A stretch of 64,000 nucleotides of DNA from Papilionanthe hookeriana x Papilionanthe teres (taxonomy: Eukaryota; Streptophyta; Magnoliopsida; Asparagales; Orchidaceae). Positions 51,001 to 58,953 of the stretch are shown here, piece by piece. Position numbers and translations under genes: made by a program. A model generated the notes under the pieces. That model was not told the origin of the DNA and searched no databases. It saw nothing but the letters and a program-made list of their open reading frames with translations. The DNA lies in the NCBI GenBank assembly GCA_022702705.1, contig JAKZJZ010000078.1, forward strand, positions 36,178 through 100,177, written 5' to 3'. Position 1 is the first letter of the stretch. Every line of letters begins with the position of its first letter.

Positions 51001-51582
51001 AAATTACCTTAACCTCAATTTTAGCAGCAATGCTATCCGGATAATATTGAAGCAAACAAACATTATATGAGTTAGATAATATTGAACCAAACACTAATGA
51101 GCTGCATCACCTCTTCCTATATGATCTTGAAATGATGTTAATATTTGTTAACTATCGGTTACCGCTCTGCAGACTTTAATTGCGAAACGGAGTGATATGG
51201 TTGTAATGTCTAGCGACGGGCCTCTCAGTGCTTATGTCAACTCTCATGGCTACGTGCATGAAGTCATAACGCTCTTCAATGCCACCGGGCTGGCTCTTGT
51301 TGGTTCACCTGTCGAGGAGCATAGCTGGTTTCCTGGGTATGCGCCATTCTTACCGATCAGGCTCATCTTGATTTACTCTAGCATAACTGATGAGTCTTGA
51401 TTGCTCTTTTTTGGGTGTTTTTATTGTATTATTATATGTGCAGGTATGCTTGGACTATAACCAATTGTGCTCACTGTGAGAAGAATATGGGCTGGCTGTT
51501 CACAGCAACCAAGAAGAGATTGCTGCCCAAATCCTTTTGGGGGATCCGTAGTTCTCAGGTTGATGATACCATGTTAGACTAA
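12492..51582 (+). CDS. CRBN: Cereblon homologue (LON-like plus CULT domain), 5' end missing
   Basis: Seven coding exons: 12492-12604, 12716-12781, 37364-37465, 37547-38114, 38997-39202, 51173-51336, 51444-51582 (stop TAA 51580-51582). Joined, they give about 451 residues in one open frame, and every junction is GT-AG with matching phase. The first three exons encode a LON-like substrate-binding domain (LFPEATLPLRV, then IRQYRR, GQQRFRLRR). The fourth is a long acidic, Ser-rich linker. The last three encode the CULT domain: CKSC and CAHC as the Zn site, then SWFPGYAW and GWLF carrying the three tryptophans that form the thalidomide pocket in animal cereblon. In animals cereblon is the substrate receptor of a CUL4-DDB1 ubiquitin ligase; the same role here is inferred. 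The N terminus (about 70-110 residues in plant relatives) is not in the visible sequence. Two introns are transposon-filled (24.6 and 12.0 kb). The intact frame argues for a working gene. Confidence 0.9.
12605..12715 (+). other. CRBN: CRBN intron, 111 bp
   Basis: A normal short plant intron: GTATGG donor, T-rich tract, TTTCAG acceptor, phase 0. It shows that the giant neighbouring introns are not a general property of this gene. Confidence 0.85.
12716..12781 (+). CDS. CRBN: CRBN homologue exon, 22 codons
   Basis: Flanked by TTTCAG and GTAATC. Encodes MRVHWHSDDG to TGTTAE and joins in phase 0 to IRQYRR in the next exon, 24.6 kb away. The joined TGTTAE-IRQYRR is the continuous segment seen in plant LON/CULT proteins, which is the main evidence that the distant exons belong together. 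Confidence 0.88.
12782..14389. other. Intronic DNA, unassigned
   Basis: Two adjacent short minus-strand frames at 12861-13209 have no recognisable domain. The rest is AT-rich. The missing 5' half of the Copia relic that follows would be expected here but could not be recognised. Confidence 0.4.
14390..14774 (+). pseudogene. Copia reverse transcriptase relic, left part
   Basis: LEQMQVKTTFLHGDLKEEI matches the LEQMDVKTAFLHGDLEEEIYM motif of Ty1/copia RT, followed out of frame by a KAIYGLK segment (usual KSLYGLKQ). It continues at 17020 after an inserted LTR element. Confidence 0.72.
14775..15081 (-). repeat. LTR of the STT3-carrying element (its 3' LTR)
   Basis: Runs TGCGTAG to TTCTAACA. Shares TAGTATTATTGATAT, AGATATAACAC and several A-rich blocks with 16700-17013. 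It also resembles the 215-bp LTR at 40565-40779. Confidence 0.72.
15950..16364 (-). pseudogene. STT3A: Processed fragment of STT3 (oligosaccharyltransferase catalytic subunit)
   Basis: STT3 transfers N-glycans to proteins in the ER membrane. From an ATG at 16364 the minus strand reads through the first membrane helix into IIKYENVIHRFDPYFNYRVT, the signature of the STT3 N terminus. In another frame come FDDRTWHPLGRVIGGTV and LNSLNIP, and after a deletion KEVKGIGYGLNAATLLALVP. Similarity stops near 15950. There are two or more frameshifts, in-frame stops and two deletions of roughly 7-15 residues. No intron is visible, so it came from RNA. It lies in the same orientation as the LTR element that encloses it. 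Assignment to the STT3A rather than STT3B type is tentative. Confidence 0.82.
16434..16557. repeat. 32-bp GC-rich minisatellite, about four copies
   Basis: Units start at 16434, 16466, 16497 and 16529. Core GGCGGCGGGAAAGGCTGCAA, then GAGGGAATTCC, decaying in the last copies. It lies just upstream of the STT3 ATG, in what would be its leader. Confidence 0.8.
16700..17013 (-). repeat. LTR of the STT3-carrying element (its 5' LTR)
   Basis: Partner of 14775-15081 in the same orientation, with substitutions and small indels along its length. Divergence looks substantial by eye, so the insertion is not recent. Confidence 0.7.
17020..17832 (+). pseudogene. Copia relic, RNase H part
   Basis: Broken frames match the end of Ty1/copia pol: a VLNRFDVLDDKLISTLLA-like segment near 17140, an AVGSLMYAM-like region near 17265-17300, a DADLAGD-like region near 17455, SKLQK near 17505 and VEYIAV near 17550 (usual TEAEYIA), and a final EKLKL just before 17833. 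It continues the relic at 14390 and resumes at 36636. Confidence 0.65.
19794..20068. mobile_element. Tourist-like MITE inside left LTR
   Basis: Starts GGGTGCGTTTGGAGCAAC, ends CTACCTCAAAGAGACCT, flanked by TTA (19791-19793 and 20069-20071). The right LTR has the empty site, reading GACTTAGGCTCCTGG without interruption. Confidence 0.78.
20458..20643. repeat. 93-bp tandem duplication in left LTR
   Basis: Two nearly identical copies beginning TATAGTTAAAGGTTGCACAA. The right LTR has one copy. Confidence 0.9.
20974..21742. repeat. About 383-bp tandem duplication in left LTR
   Basis: 20974-21355 and 21356-21742 share TTAATCACTTAAATGCTAAA, ATTCATCCGCCCT, GCATGTCAATAAGG and TTGTGAATCATAAGG in order. 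The right LTR has a single version near 35660-35990. Confidence 0.88.
22320..23600 (+). other. 5' leader region of the Ogre-like element
   Basis: Between the left LTR and gag. Several short open frames but no recognisable domain. Ogre elements can carry an extra ORF here; none can be supported. Confidence 0.4.
23601..24930 (+). pseudogene. gag of the Ogre-like element
   Basis: A Ser/Glu-rich N-terminal part precedes the conserved YPATYEVPYPKGYSIPKFK and PKQHLAQFKTSC segments near 24240-24350. Then come SATEKTTIADLALEK and HWHNLRMKYE, and a Lys-rich C-terminal end near 24900. Stops at several places, for example after LIGNAFE at 24426. Confidence 0.75.
26160..26660 (+). pseudogene. Protease region of the Ogre-like element
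   Basis: VQTITFSKENLLIG, then HNHSLYGSADCDG and KILIDPSFA, corresponds to the retropepsin region. The usual active-site D-[ST]-G or DGGSA is replaced by DPSFA. The later SLLGQPWINEYG-like segment (26570-26610) fits the downstream LLGRPWI motif. Confidence 0.68.
27590..28800 (+). pseudogene. Reverse transcriptase of the Ogre-like element
   Basis: Begins GTEDDPRITFVSALFS, then FRDCFVWSYVEMPGLS, both typical of TAT-type RT entry. It is broken by a MITE at 27813-28026 and resumes. The catalytic VDDL is at 28458-28469, followed by KINPLKCAFGVSS and a GYIVRHK-like segment. Several frameshifts. Confidence 0.8.
27813..28026. mobile_element. Tourist-like MITE inside RT
   Basis: Termini GGGTCCGTTCGGGGCGGC and GCCGCCCCAAACGAGCCC form an 18-bp inverted repeat with three mismatches, flanked by TTA on both sides (27810-27812, 28027-28029). 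This is the PIF/Harbinger (Tourist) pattern. Non-coding, 214 bp. Confidence 0.85.
28801..29930 (+). pseudogene. RNase H and linker region of the Ogre-like element
   Basis: Segments resembling PLILYTVALEESFGALLAQ (28860-28920), then RSLGSMDSPLLQ- and LADFLATHPV-like stretches (29110-29210), fit gypsy RNase H. The SQAQNSKAYCLAKL frame near 29630 fits the second RNase H or linker. Heavily frameshifted. Confidence 0.6.
29990..31035 (+). pseudogene. Integrase of the Ogre-like element
   Basis: CHECQIHGDIIHQ is the end of the HHCC zinc finger. The later frames ALWAYCTTHKTLTKATPYVL (30575-30640), VEFSSLRVVVQ and ARLRMEELDAFDEMRL (30720-30770) are characteristic of TAT/gypsy integrase C-terminal parts. 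Ends near a GGAYQLI segment at 30960-30980. Confidence 0.78.
31036..32918 (+). other. 3' non-coding region of the Ogre-like element
   Basis: No protein signal. Contains two adjacent copies of a roughly 30-bp unit (ATCATCAAGTCTGAT to AGCACTAAGCA) near 32407-32465 and a purine-rich TTGAGGAGCATT directly before the right LTR. Confidence 0.6.
32919..36635 (+). repeat. Right LTR of the Ogre-like element, 3,717 bp
   Basis: Collinear with the left LTR from TGTTGACGTTAAAAG to CCCACA. It has its own roughly 100-bp tandem duplication at 36359-36560 that the left LTR lacks. Confidence 0.87.
36359..36560. repeat. About 100-bp tandem duplication in right LTR
   Basis: GGAAATCCCGAACCCTAGAT to AATAATTAACCCTCC occurs twice in a row. 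The left LTR has a single copy. Confidence 0.88.
36636..37108 (+). mobile_element. Tail of the split Copia element: pol end and probable 3' LTR
   Basis: 36636-36731 continues the Copia relic that stops at 17832. It ends in AAGTGTGATA, a decayed form of the AAGTGGGAGA tract that precedes many plant Copia 3' LTRs. The LTR would be 36732-37108, from TGTTAAC to CGTCACA, with a TATAAAA-like box near 36900. No matching 5' LTR was found upstream. Confidence 0.5.
37109..37363 (+). other. 3' end of the giant CRBN intron
   Basis: Unique-looking intron sequence leading to the TTTTCTAG acceptor at 37363. No element recognised. Confidence 0.6.
37364..37465 (+). CDS. CRBN: CRBN homologue exon: end of LON-like core
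   Basis: 102 bp, 34 codons, phase 0 on both sides. Encodes IRQYRRLDDG, then ARGQQRFRLRR and SWIDVEGV, the most conserved stretch of the plant LON-like domain. The donor is GTGAGA. Confidence 0.92.
37547..38114 (+). CDS. CRBN: CRBN homologue exon: linker
   Basis: 568 bp, preceded by CAATAG and followed by GTAATT. Begins PCAEVQIIKED and ends in the conserved WVYQMHDSYALARRAA helix. The middle, roughly residues 75-165 of the visible protein, is Ser/Asp/Glu-rich with CSSSDEEF and looks disordered. The last base begins a Glu codon completed in the next exon. The open frame on the opposite strand here is a shadow. Confidence 0.9.
38115..38996 (+). other. CRBN: CRBN intron, 882 bp
   Basis: GTAATT donor, GCCACAG acceptor, phase 1. 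AT-rich. No transposon or coding signal was recognised inside it. Confidence 0.85.
38997..39202 (+). CDS. CRBN: CRBN homologue exon: first zinc knuckle of CULT domain
   Basis: Encodes ELWKKIVGAP, then the ESTRQELLEIDG and RLRREIQLLESF segments, and ends RCKSCL. CKSC supplies two of the four expected Zn-binding cysteines. Donor GTAAGT, phase 0. Confidence 0.92.
39278..40560 (-). mobile_element. Probable Ty3/gypsy solo LTR, reverse orientation
   Basis: Starts TGTCACGACCCGGTCCTGGA, the reverse complement of the GTCGTGACA end of the gypsy LTRs at 45894 and 49401. Contains two diverged internal blocks built on CGATATTA-CC, GGTTAGCG and ACAATTGTCT (39955-40050 and 40130-40200). No internal coding region. 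The right border is approximate, and another Copia element abuts it. Confidence 0.62.
40565..40779 (-). repeat. 3' LTR of reverse Copia element
   Basis: TG/CA-type termini TGTAGGAAG and CTTCTAACA, followed (plus strand) by CTTCCACTCAATTTG, the complement of a purine-rich primer tract. Related to the LTRs of the STT3-carrying element. Confidence 0.75.
42672..42692. repeat. Poly-C run in Copia element
   Basis: A run of about 13 C in the integrase-RT linker, CCCCCCCCCCCCC then TCTC. It may be unstable or a sequencing artefact. Confidence 0.7.
43452..43549. repeat. Short direct repeat near Copia/gypsy junction
   Basis: TTAATTGATAAATTTCACAT and on to AAAAGGTTTATTT occurs twice, about 65 bp apart. 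The second copy ends at the gypsy LTR border. Confidence 0.8.
43549..45894 (+). repeat. Left LTR of gag-only gypsy element
   Basis: GC-richer promoter/leader part at 43590-44220 with short purine-rich open frames, then an AT-rich remainder. Interrupted by an RTE LINE at 44872-45540. Confidence 0.8.
44872..45540 (-). mobile_element. 5'-truncated RTE-type LINE
   Basis: On the minus strand, frames ERFRYPGSIVQSDGDIDGDV, then VNSRIRSWL, RMIRWM-like, ESRLRWFGHIRRRP and SRPT-WD-G match the C-terminal end of plant RTE reverse transcriptases. It ends with the typical tail, seen on the plus strand as (CAA)n at 44873-44890. The partner LTR lacks it, so it inserted after the gypsy element. Confidence 0.85.
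45899..45910 (+). other. tRNA-Met primer-binding site of gypsy element
   Basis: CGGTATTAGAGC lies 4 bp after the LTR end; two differences from the usual TGGTATCAGAGC. Confidence 0.75.
46020..46980 (+). pseudogene. gag of the gypsy element
   Basis: Broken frames match plant gypsy gag: a TAWFVSMKED then MVAWAALGQ-like stretch at 46300-46390 (usual FATFLLDDEAERWW region), then ARRRMQDKFIKLRM and FTILLSFVPQLIANAEEK at 46470-46590 (usual KEREFLELKQG and RFAPHLVANEEDK). A CCHC-like Cys/His area may lie near 46890-46950. Confidence 0.72.
48040..48096. repeat. AAT microsatellite in right LTR
   Basis: About 57 bp of mostly perfect ATA repeats. The left LTR has only a short version near 44263-44274, so it expanded after insertion. 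Confidence 0.9.
48150..48525. other. Unidentified GC-richer insertion in right LTR
   Basis: Absent from the left LTR, where the flanking sequence is continuous. Distinctly higher GC than the LTR. Carries an 80-codon minus-strand open frame (48217-48459, Lys/Pro-rich, with PHIGLPQKPP and GRKRKLLPRA) that I cannot assign. No clear inverted termini. Could be a gene or organellar fragment carried in by repair. Confidence 0.55.
49402..51172 (+). other. Unassigned 3' part of CRBN intron
   Basis: AT-rich with no coding match. Expected continuation of the interrupted reverse Copia element was not found. Ends in the CTGCAG acceptor. Confidence 0.5.
51173..51336 (+). CDS. CRBN: CRBN homologue exon: CULT domain core
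   Basis: Encodes TLIAKRSDMVVMSSDGP to EEHSWFPG. The Trp of HSW is the first of the three pocket tryptophans. The donor GTATGC splits a Gly codon after two bases. The open frame continues past it, but the next exon restores the conserved GYAWT. Confidence 0.92.
51444..51582 (+). CDS. CRBN: CRBN homologue last coding exon
   Basis: Acceptor GTGCAG. Completes GYAWT (second pocket Trp), CAHC (second pair of Zn cysteines) and GWLFTAT (third pocket Trp), then KSFWGIRSSQV and a stop 9 residues later. No clear AATAAA was picked out downstream; the 3' UTR end is not defined. Confidence 0.92.
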
Positions 51583-53490
51583 AAATATAAGCTGTTGCTG
51601 TTTAATATTTTGCTTAAATTGCTGAACTGTGTGGACCTATTGATTAGCTGCTTTGTAATGGGGGCTCATTAGGTGTAGATTAGCTTAGTGGATCCTAATT
51701 ACCCTAGTCAGCCTAAAATAATGACTTGATTTGGGTTTCTTTTATTGAACTTGAATCCATTTTTCTACCCTGTTAGTTACATGTATAGTGGTTGGCTTTC
51801 ACTATAAATCATCTTGTTATCATTAATTATATCCAAATTGATAGGATATTTTTTGTTAAAGTCATCTTTTTATATAGCATTATTTTTTTTACTGCTAAAA
51901 GTTTAATTTTCAAATTAAATAAGGATGCAGTGATGGACGGAACGCATCCTGATTTGAACCTCTTGTGATGCAGAAGCTTAGAAACGCTGAGAGAACTGCC
52001 TAAGCTGATTCTTTTGTGGATTGAATTAGCAGGCCACAACCTAATGGCCTTGAGGATTTGCTACTTACACCCATGCTCTTAAAAAAGTCAAGGCCAGCAT
52101 GATCGGTTCAACTGTGAATCAATTTTTATGTGGCTTTAGTTCAACCAAAAATTACTTGAATTAAAAAATGTCTAAAATTAGAACATTGTATTTTAAATTT
52201 TGTCAAAAGTATTAGAAATTTTATTATTATATCATTTAATTTATTTATAATAGTTTTAATATTTATTATGTTATTCGAATTTTACAGCATGGTGTTGACC
52301 GGAGAAAGGAGATCTTGATATGAAATTTTTTTCTGTAAAGCATTTTTTATCTTAAAAGCTGAACTGAATCAATATTGAGAAATGCAAACTCATCATGAAA
52401 TGTAAATAATTTGGAAAAAATAATCAAATTACAACAACATTTACCCACATTTGAAAAATAATACTACTTTTTCTTGATACAAAATAGTATGAACATCCAT
52501 TTAATGTTGGAAAATAATAAACGATAAAACGGAAATCTATACTTTAATTTATCTTTCACAAGAAACACGAAATATTTTTTAAAAATCGATATATTTATGT
52601 TTTCGACTTTTAGTTTTTGTTTTGAGAAAAAAGAAAGTTAAAAATTATGTATATCTTTATTATCTAAAATTATTTTGTTTTTTATTATTTTATATTTAAA
52701 AATATTTAAATCTGTTTTAAGAAATACTAAAATACAGGTGAAATATTTTAAAATTAGTGTTTCAAATATTAATTTTGATTAGTAAAATAGTTAGTTTAAG
52801 AGTTTTCGATAATCACAACTTCAGATAAAAATTAAAAATAAAGAAAAATCAATGGTAATTAACATTTTTTTGTTATATTTGTCTTCTACATTCCAACTTT
52901 CATAATGTAGCCAATTACTTTACTAAATAATTGTTTTTAATTGTATTTATGGCTTATCAATTATCTAATAAAAAATTACATAATATATATAACATTTAAA
53001 TATAGTTAAATTTAATTAATTCAAATCAAATCATAATATTAAATTTGATTTGATTTTGCATTTTATTTGACCAATTTAATCCATATTGTTAGGCATACAA
53101 AATCAATTATATTTACAAATTTATCTTTCAAATCAACCAACCAGTTATAATGAACACATCTTCGGTTAAAATCTATTATGTGTTATCATTTATTTATTTT
53201 TTCTTAACAAAATTTTTTTCTATTTATTTTTTCTTACAAAATTGAGAGTTGGACACAACATTTATTATTTGTAGAAAAAAAAAAGATACAAGAGAATTTT
53301 TTTTGTAACCTAAAATAAAAAAATAAAATGATAGAAGAAAATAAAACTCAGAAGAGATAGGTTTCTTAAAAAAAACAATAAATCTATAAAATAACCTCCA
53401 TAATGGATGCACCAGTCCTTCTATCAATATTGTATAAACCTCTTTAGCTCTTATCCAATCCAGATGTTGTTTAACATGAAGTATACTAAA
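51583..53490. other. CRBN 3' flank, unassigned
   Basis: Includes the 3' UTR, whose end could not be set. Very AT-rich beyond 52100; no gene or element recognised. Confidence 0.45.
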
Positions 53491-55290
53491 AAAACATGCA
53501 ACACCACCAATTCGGTCAAAAGTTGATAATGAGGAGTAAGAAGAAGCTTAACAACCTTACTCTTGCAATCAACAAAGTATAAACGTCTTTAATAATAGCT
53601 ATCATCACATTTCCAAGACATATAATGTTAATAGTGTAACAATCACAGAAAAGAAACAAATATAACCACAAAAAATCAATAATATAAAATAAAATAGAGA
53701 ATGAATTAGCTCATATGATCCCGCCTAATATACACTTAAGGAATCCATCCATGCAAAGAAAAACAAAATCCCACAAGTTGTTGTCTTTAAGTATATCTAT
53801 TAAAATTATCATAACTCAGAAGTGAATTACATGACACTTATCACTGAGATCAGTAAAGAGATATCTATTCAATATTAGAGATATTAATCTAATAAGAGTG
53901 AGGAAGAGGAAAAAAAAGATGAGAGCCAATTCTTTTAATGAACCAAATTAAATCAATCACCCTGTCGAATCCATACAAAAGTTAAGGCTTATCAAGCAAT
54001 GCTAGTAAACCACAGATCTTCCACCAGGTTACCTAATATCATTTAATACTTACCAAAAGATCAATCAAGTGAACTGATTTACCCAAGAGCCATACAAACA
54101 TACCTATTATTAAATCCATGAACAAAACAAACAAACTATCTAGATTATGTTAAAGCATCTGAGAAACCATAATATCCTCAAAACTTTAGATAAGTAAAAA
54201 GAAGAATGTTACGCGTAAAGATTCTTAATATAAGTAGAAACATTATCTTTCAACTTTCTATTATTCATCTTAATAGCTTGGTGAATATCTTGAATTAAAG
54301 CAATCAAATTCATAGAAGTCTTTTTGATGATTTTGTTCTTCCTTTCTTTCCGAATAAAATGAGTTATGATATGAAAAATAAGTAAGAATAAATTATTACT
54401 AACTTTTAAAGAAAAAATTATCAACGAAATAAAGAATGTGTACATATTTTCACTTAACATAAAAAACAACCTTTAAAAACACATATTTTTAAAAGGAAAT
54501 GAGCAAAATTGCAATTTAAATAATAAATGATTGTGGGTCTCTTCATGGTTAAGACAAGGAATACAAACATCAATAGCTAAAATCTTTCTAGATATCATAT
54601 CAATATGTCACAAGCTTTCAAGCCATTATGTAAAATTGTTTAAGCTTTAACAACAAAAAATAAAGATTAACCCTTATACCAAATATAATTACACCAACTA
54701 ATAGAAAAGTTCTAATAATAATAAAAATAATGTATATATATATGTTTATGCGTATAAAGTTTAAATCTCTCCAAAGACAGGATAATCTTGTCATCAATGA
54801 TAAGGATGCTTAACTCTTAAGCAAAAGTCTAGAATATTATCCAGTTTTTTGAAAGACCAAAGATTTTTTTGAATGACTTCACTCATAGAAGTAAAAGATA
54901 GCAAATTAAATCAATGAAAAACATTTATGACCAAATCTCTCAAAAAGTAAATGCTCATTTAACCAAGGATAAAAAATGAAGAGCATATTATAATTTAAAT
55001 TTATTTGAAACTATAAAAGATTATGAACTTTGATAGTCACTTGCTCAAATCTTTCCCAAACATGGAGTTATGACTTTTATGTTTAACTCAAAAAACATCA
55101 TAATGTGTAGTGCGCCAATTTTCCAAAAGAGTGCTAGAATTAAAACACCTCCATTAAAGTTTGGATTGGACATCAAAGTAATAGTATCAAGATTTGACAC
55201 TCCTAAATCATCCATAATTTATGGGTTTGGTAGAAGTTTTCCAAGCTATAAAATGAAGTTTTGAATGAGAACCTTTAGAGAAAAGAAAAA
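53491..55290 (-). pseudogene. Dead L1-type LINE, reverse orientation
   Basis: On the minus strand 55290-55090 shows a KLHFIAWKTSTKPINYG-like segment, the usual VAWKTVCLPKKEGGLG at the end of plant L1 RT. 54640-54470 shows CIPCLNHEETHNHLLF, then KLQFC, the RT-associated CxxC/H zinc motif with HLLFxC. Stops throughout. Boundaries are approximate. Confidence 0.55.
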
Positions 55291-55536
55291 TATTGCAATA
55301 GAAATAATTTTCATCCTAAGACCCTTAGGAATACAAATAGTTCTAAACCAATACTGTACATAACTTCAAATGCAATTTTTTGGTTTAGATGAAAGGACTT
55401 TCCAGACAAGGGTATAAGTTCATTGAATTTGTCTGCTTATGTCTTTTCTCTTCCTTTAGACTAGGTTTCTAAGGTTTCACTTCTTTTTGGTAAACTACAC
55501 TTTTAGTTTTAGAATTATGAGATCATTCGTCTTGTT

Positions 55537-58500
55537 ACAACATAAATCCTTATCTCTTAGACCTTTTCACGACTATATATCGTGTGATTTTAAGTCCTAA
55601 ATTTCTAATAAAATGACATGATAAAACATTAAACATATCTCTTTCAAATTATTAAAGCAAAACAATATGATATTTGAGATGTCATTAAGTTTCTTAATAT
55701 CTTTGACATTTTCTACTTTTCTTCATTTGAATTCCATAAGTAAAATGTTTCGCCTTTGAGCCTCTCCTATTTAATATTCTTAATGATCAACTGTGGAACT
55801 AAACCTTAAATTTTTTTAAGATAAAATTCTAGTCTTAATAAAAAATTTTCTTAAGTAATTTTTGTTGCTTTAAATGTAATTAACTATAGATGTTATTCGT
55901 ATGAGAAGTTTGTAGCCAATTTTTAATCTAAATCATATCTAGTCTTCAGATTATATAAGTAAAATATTTGTCGGTTTAATCGTAGATATTTCAAAAATAT
56001 GAAAATTTTTAATTTAAATAATTGAATCCATTAGAAAGTGATATTTTTATCTTTTTAGATAGATATTACTTTTGATAATATTTTTTATTATTTAAATAAT
56101 TAAATTTTTAATATGTATGGTTCTGAAAATACTCGTGTCAAAAATAAAACCGACATCGATCAATAAGCTTGAAGAATTGTATAGCTGAATGCGATGGTCA
56201 GTTTGCTTCTAAGATACATCACATACAAATGACAATAAAACTAAGGATATATGAGCTTCACTGTTAACTCATGTAGTCCTATATATTCACTTATACTGCT
56301 TCTAAATTATCCATTTACGTTGTTTCACCCCATCGCGTTATTAAATTTTATCATCATATGATTTGTAATGGGGAGGACGACATGTGGCATCTCTGGACAG
56401 TCAAATTTTTTGTCATTAGCATTATTGGTCTGATGTCATCTTGTGTGACACCAAGTATCAGTAGTTCCACCTTATATTATGAGGAAGTTTTAGTTGCTCA
56501 TTTACACAAAAATCATATCATGGGCAACAATTTGAATGCATATTGCCACTCTAGTAATGTAGGATCAACAATTCATATCATATTTTGTCTAGTTCTGCAC
56601 TATGATGAAAGCCGATATATCAGTGTATTTCGAGTAGTAATATTATTATTTATATGATAAATCACGATATACTCTAAATGTTCACACCCTATATAGTAGA
56701 GCAATATCGCTTAGACAATAAGTAGTTGATAATAAGGAATACATATATTATGTTTGAGAAATATATTTTCTTACATTCATCTTTCTTTAACGTTCGCTAT
56801 GCACTAGGATTTAGCTTATTATCTATAATTTTTGTGTTTTTGTTTTTATTATATGTGATATTAAAAAAAAAAAATTGGTAGTAGTAACTCGTCTCATCAA
56901 TAATACAAATTTAATATTAATGTTTACAAAATTTCAAAAGAAAAAAAAAATTTTAATTAAATATTACAATAATTTTTTTATAAATTTTTAAATCAATTAT
57001 ATGATACCATTTAAAAAAATACAAATATTATTTAATATTATCCACTTAAAAATTTTTAATTAAGATTTGGTATATTTTTAATGACAATGTACATATTTAT
57101 TTCAATCCAAAAATATTTCTTATATTTTTAATAAGATTGTTTATCTAGTAACAACATAAATTCTTATCTCTTAGGCTTTCTCACGACTATATATCTTGTG
57201 ATTTAAGTTCTAAATTTTCAATAGAATGACATGATAAAACATCAAATAAATCTCTTTCAAATCATTAAAGCCTAACAATATGATAGTTGAGATGTCATTA
57301 ATTTTCTCAATTTATTTGACATCTTCTATTTTTTTTCTTTTGGGTTCCATAAATAAAATGTTTCACGTTCGAGTCTCTCCTATTTTATATGCCTAATGAT
57401 CAATTGTAGAAACTAAACTTCAAATTTTAAAGATAAAATCTTAGTTTTAGTAAAGAGTTTTCTTAAATAATTTTTGTTGCTTTAAGTGTAATTAACTATA
57501 GGTGTTTGCTCGTATAAGAAGTTTGTAACCCAGATTTAATCTAACCTCTATCTAGTCTTCAGATTAAATAAGTAAAACATTTGTTAGTTTAATCGTAGAT
57601 CATTTCTTAATTTAAATAATTAAATCCATCATAAAGTGATATTTATATCTTGTAGGATAGTATATTACTTTTGATATCGTTTTTTATTATTTAAATAATT
57701 AAATTTTTAATATGTATGGTTCTTAAAATACCCACGTCAAAAAATAAAATCGACGTTGATCAATATCTTGAAGAGTTATATAGCTGAATTTAATGGTTAG
57801 CCTACTTCTCAGATAGATCACATATGGATGACAACAAAATTAAAGATGTATGAGCTTCACTGTTGACTCATGTGGTCCTAAATATTCACTTATACTGCTT
57901 CTGAATTAGCTATTTATGTTGCTTCACCCCGTTAATTTATTAGATTTTGTCATCATATGATTTGTATCGGATAAGACCACATGAGGCATCTCTGGCATGT
58001 ATTAATCTTCAGCATGTTTAGACCAAGGTTATCTTCAGCATTTTTAGACCACATGAGGCATCTCTAGTAATATAGGTTCAACAATTCATATCATACTTTA
58101 TTTAGTTTTTCACTATGATGAAAGATGACATGTCAGCGCAATTAGAGCTACAATATCATTATTTATAAGAAAAATCACTAACGTACTCTAAATGATCACA
58201 TCCTATATAATAGAGCAATATAGCAAAGACAACAATAAGTTTATAATAAGGAATGCACGTATTATGTTTGAGAAGCATATTATGTATTTCTTTAGATTTA
58301 TCTTTCTTTAACGTTCACCATGCACTAGAATTCAATTTATTATATACAATTTTTGTATCATTGTTTTTATTATAAGTGATATTAAAAAAAAAAATTTAAA
58401 AGCAATAACTCATCTCATATATAATACAAAGTTCATATTAATATTTATAAAATTTCAATAAAATTAATATATTAAATTTTAATTAAACATTACAATAAAT

Positions 58501-58662
58501 TTTTAATAAATTTTTAAATCAATTATATGCTATCATTTAGTTAAAAAAATAATAGAGAATATTATTGAATAATATCCACTTTAAATTTTTTCAATTAGGA
58601 TTTCTTAGATTTCTAATGAAAAAATGTACATATTTATTTCCATCCAAAAATATTTCTCTAAA
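55537..58662. repeat. 1.5-kb direct duplication, two diverged copies
   Basis: Copy 1 (55537-57120) and copy 2 (57151-58662) are collinear: ACAACATAAATTCTTATCTC, CACGACTATATATC, GAGATGTCATTAA, TATGAGCTTCACTGTT, CTATATAATAGAGCAATAT and AATCCAAAAATATTTCT recur in order, separated by 30 bp. Extremely AT-rich. A 99-codon frame in copy 1 (56358-56657) is broken in copy 2. Origin unknown; neither copy shows TG/CA ends. Confidence 0.85.
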
Positions 58663-58953
58663 ATTTCTAAGAACTCCTCAGAGCCGACAGGCAAAAGAAA
58701 ACTTAATTTTTTGAATTAAAAGCGAAGTCTTATAATAAATCAACTCTTTTATCGATAAAATAACATTTACTTTTAAAATCAAGAATGAAACTCTTATGTA
58801 ATAAATTTTCCATTTTGAATGGGATAAGTTTATTTTAACCAAAATTTATGTAATAAGAAAAATCCTAAACCTAAACCTTAGGTTGTCAATAAGTAACCGT
58901 ATGTCGCAACTATAAGCTACCACAAATTGCTTATAAGAGCCACTGATTATTTA

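Larger units (their letters stand above)
39203..51172 (+). other. CRBN: Giant CRBN intron (11,970 bp), transposon-filled
   Basis: Donor GTAAGT at 39203, acceptor CTGCAG ending at 51172. Contents in order: a probable solo LTR, a reverse Copia element and a gag-only gypsy element, then 1.8 kb of unassigned AT-rich sequence. Confidence 0.88.
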
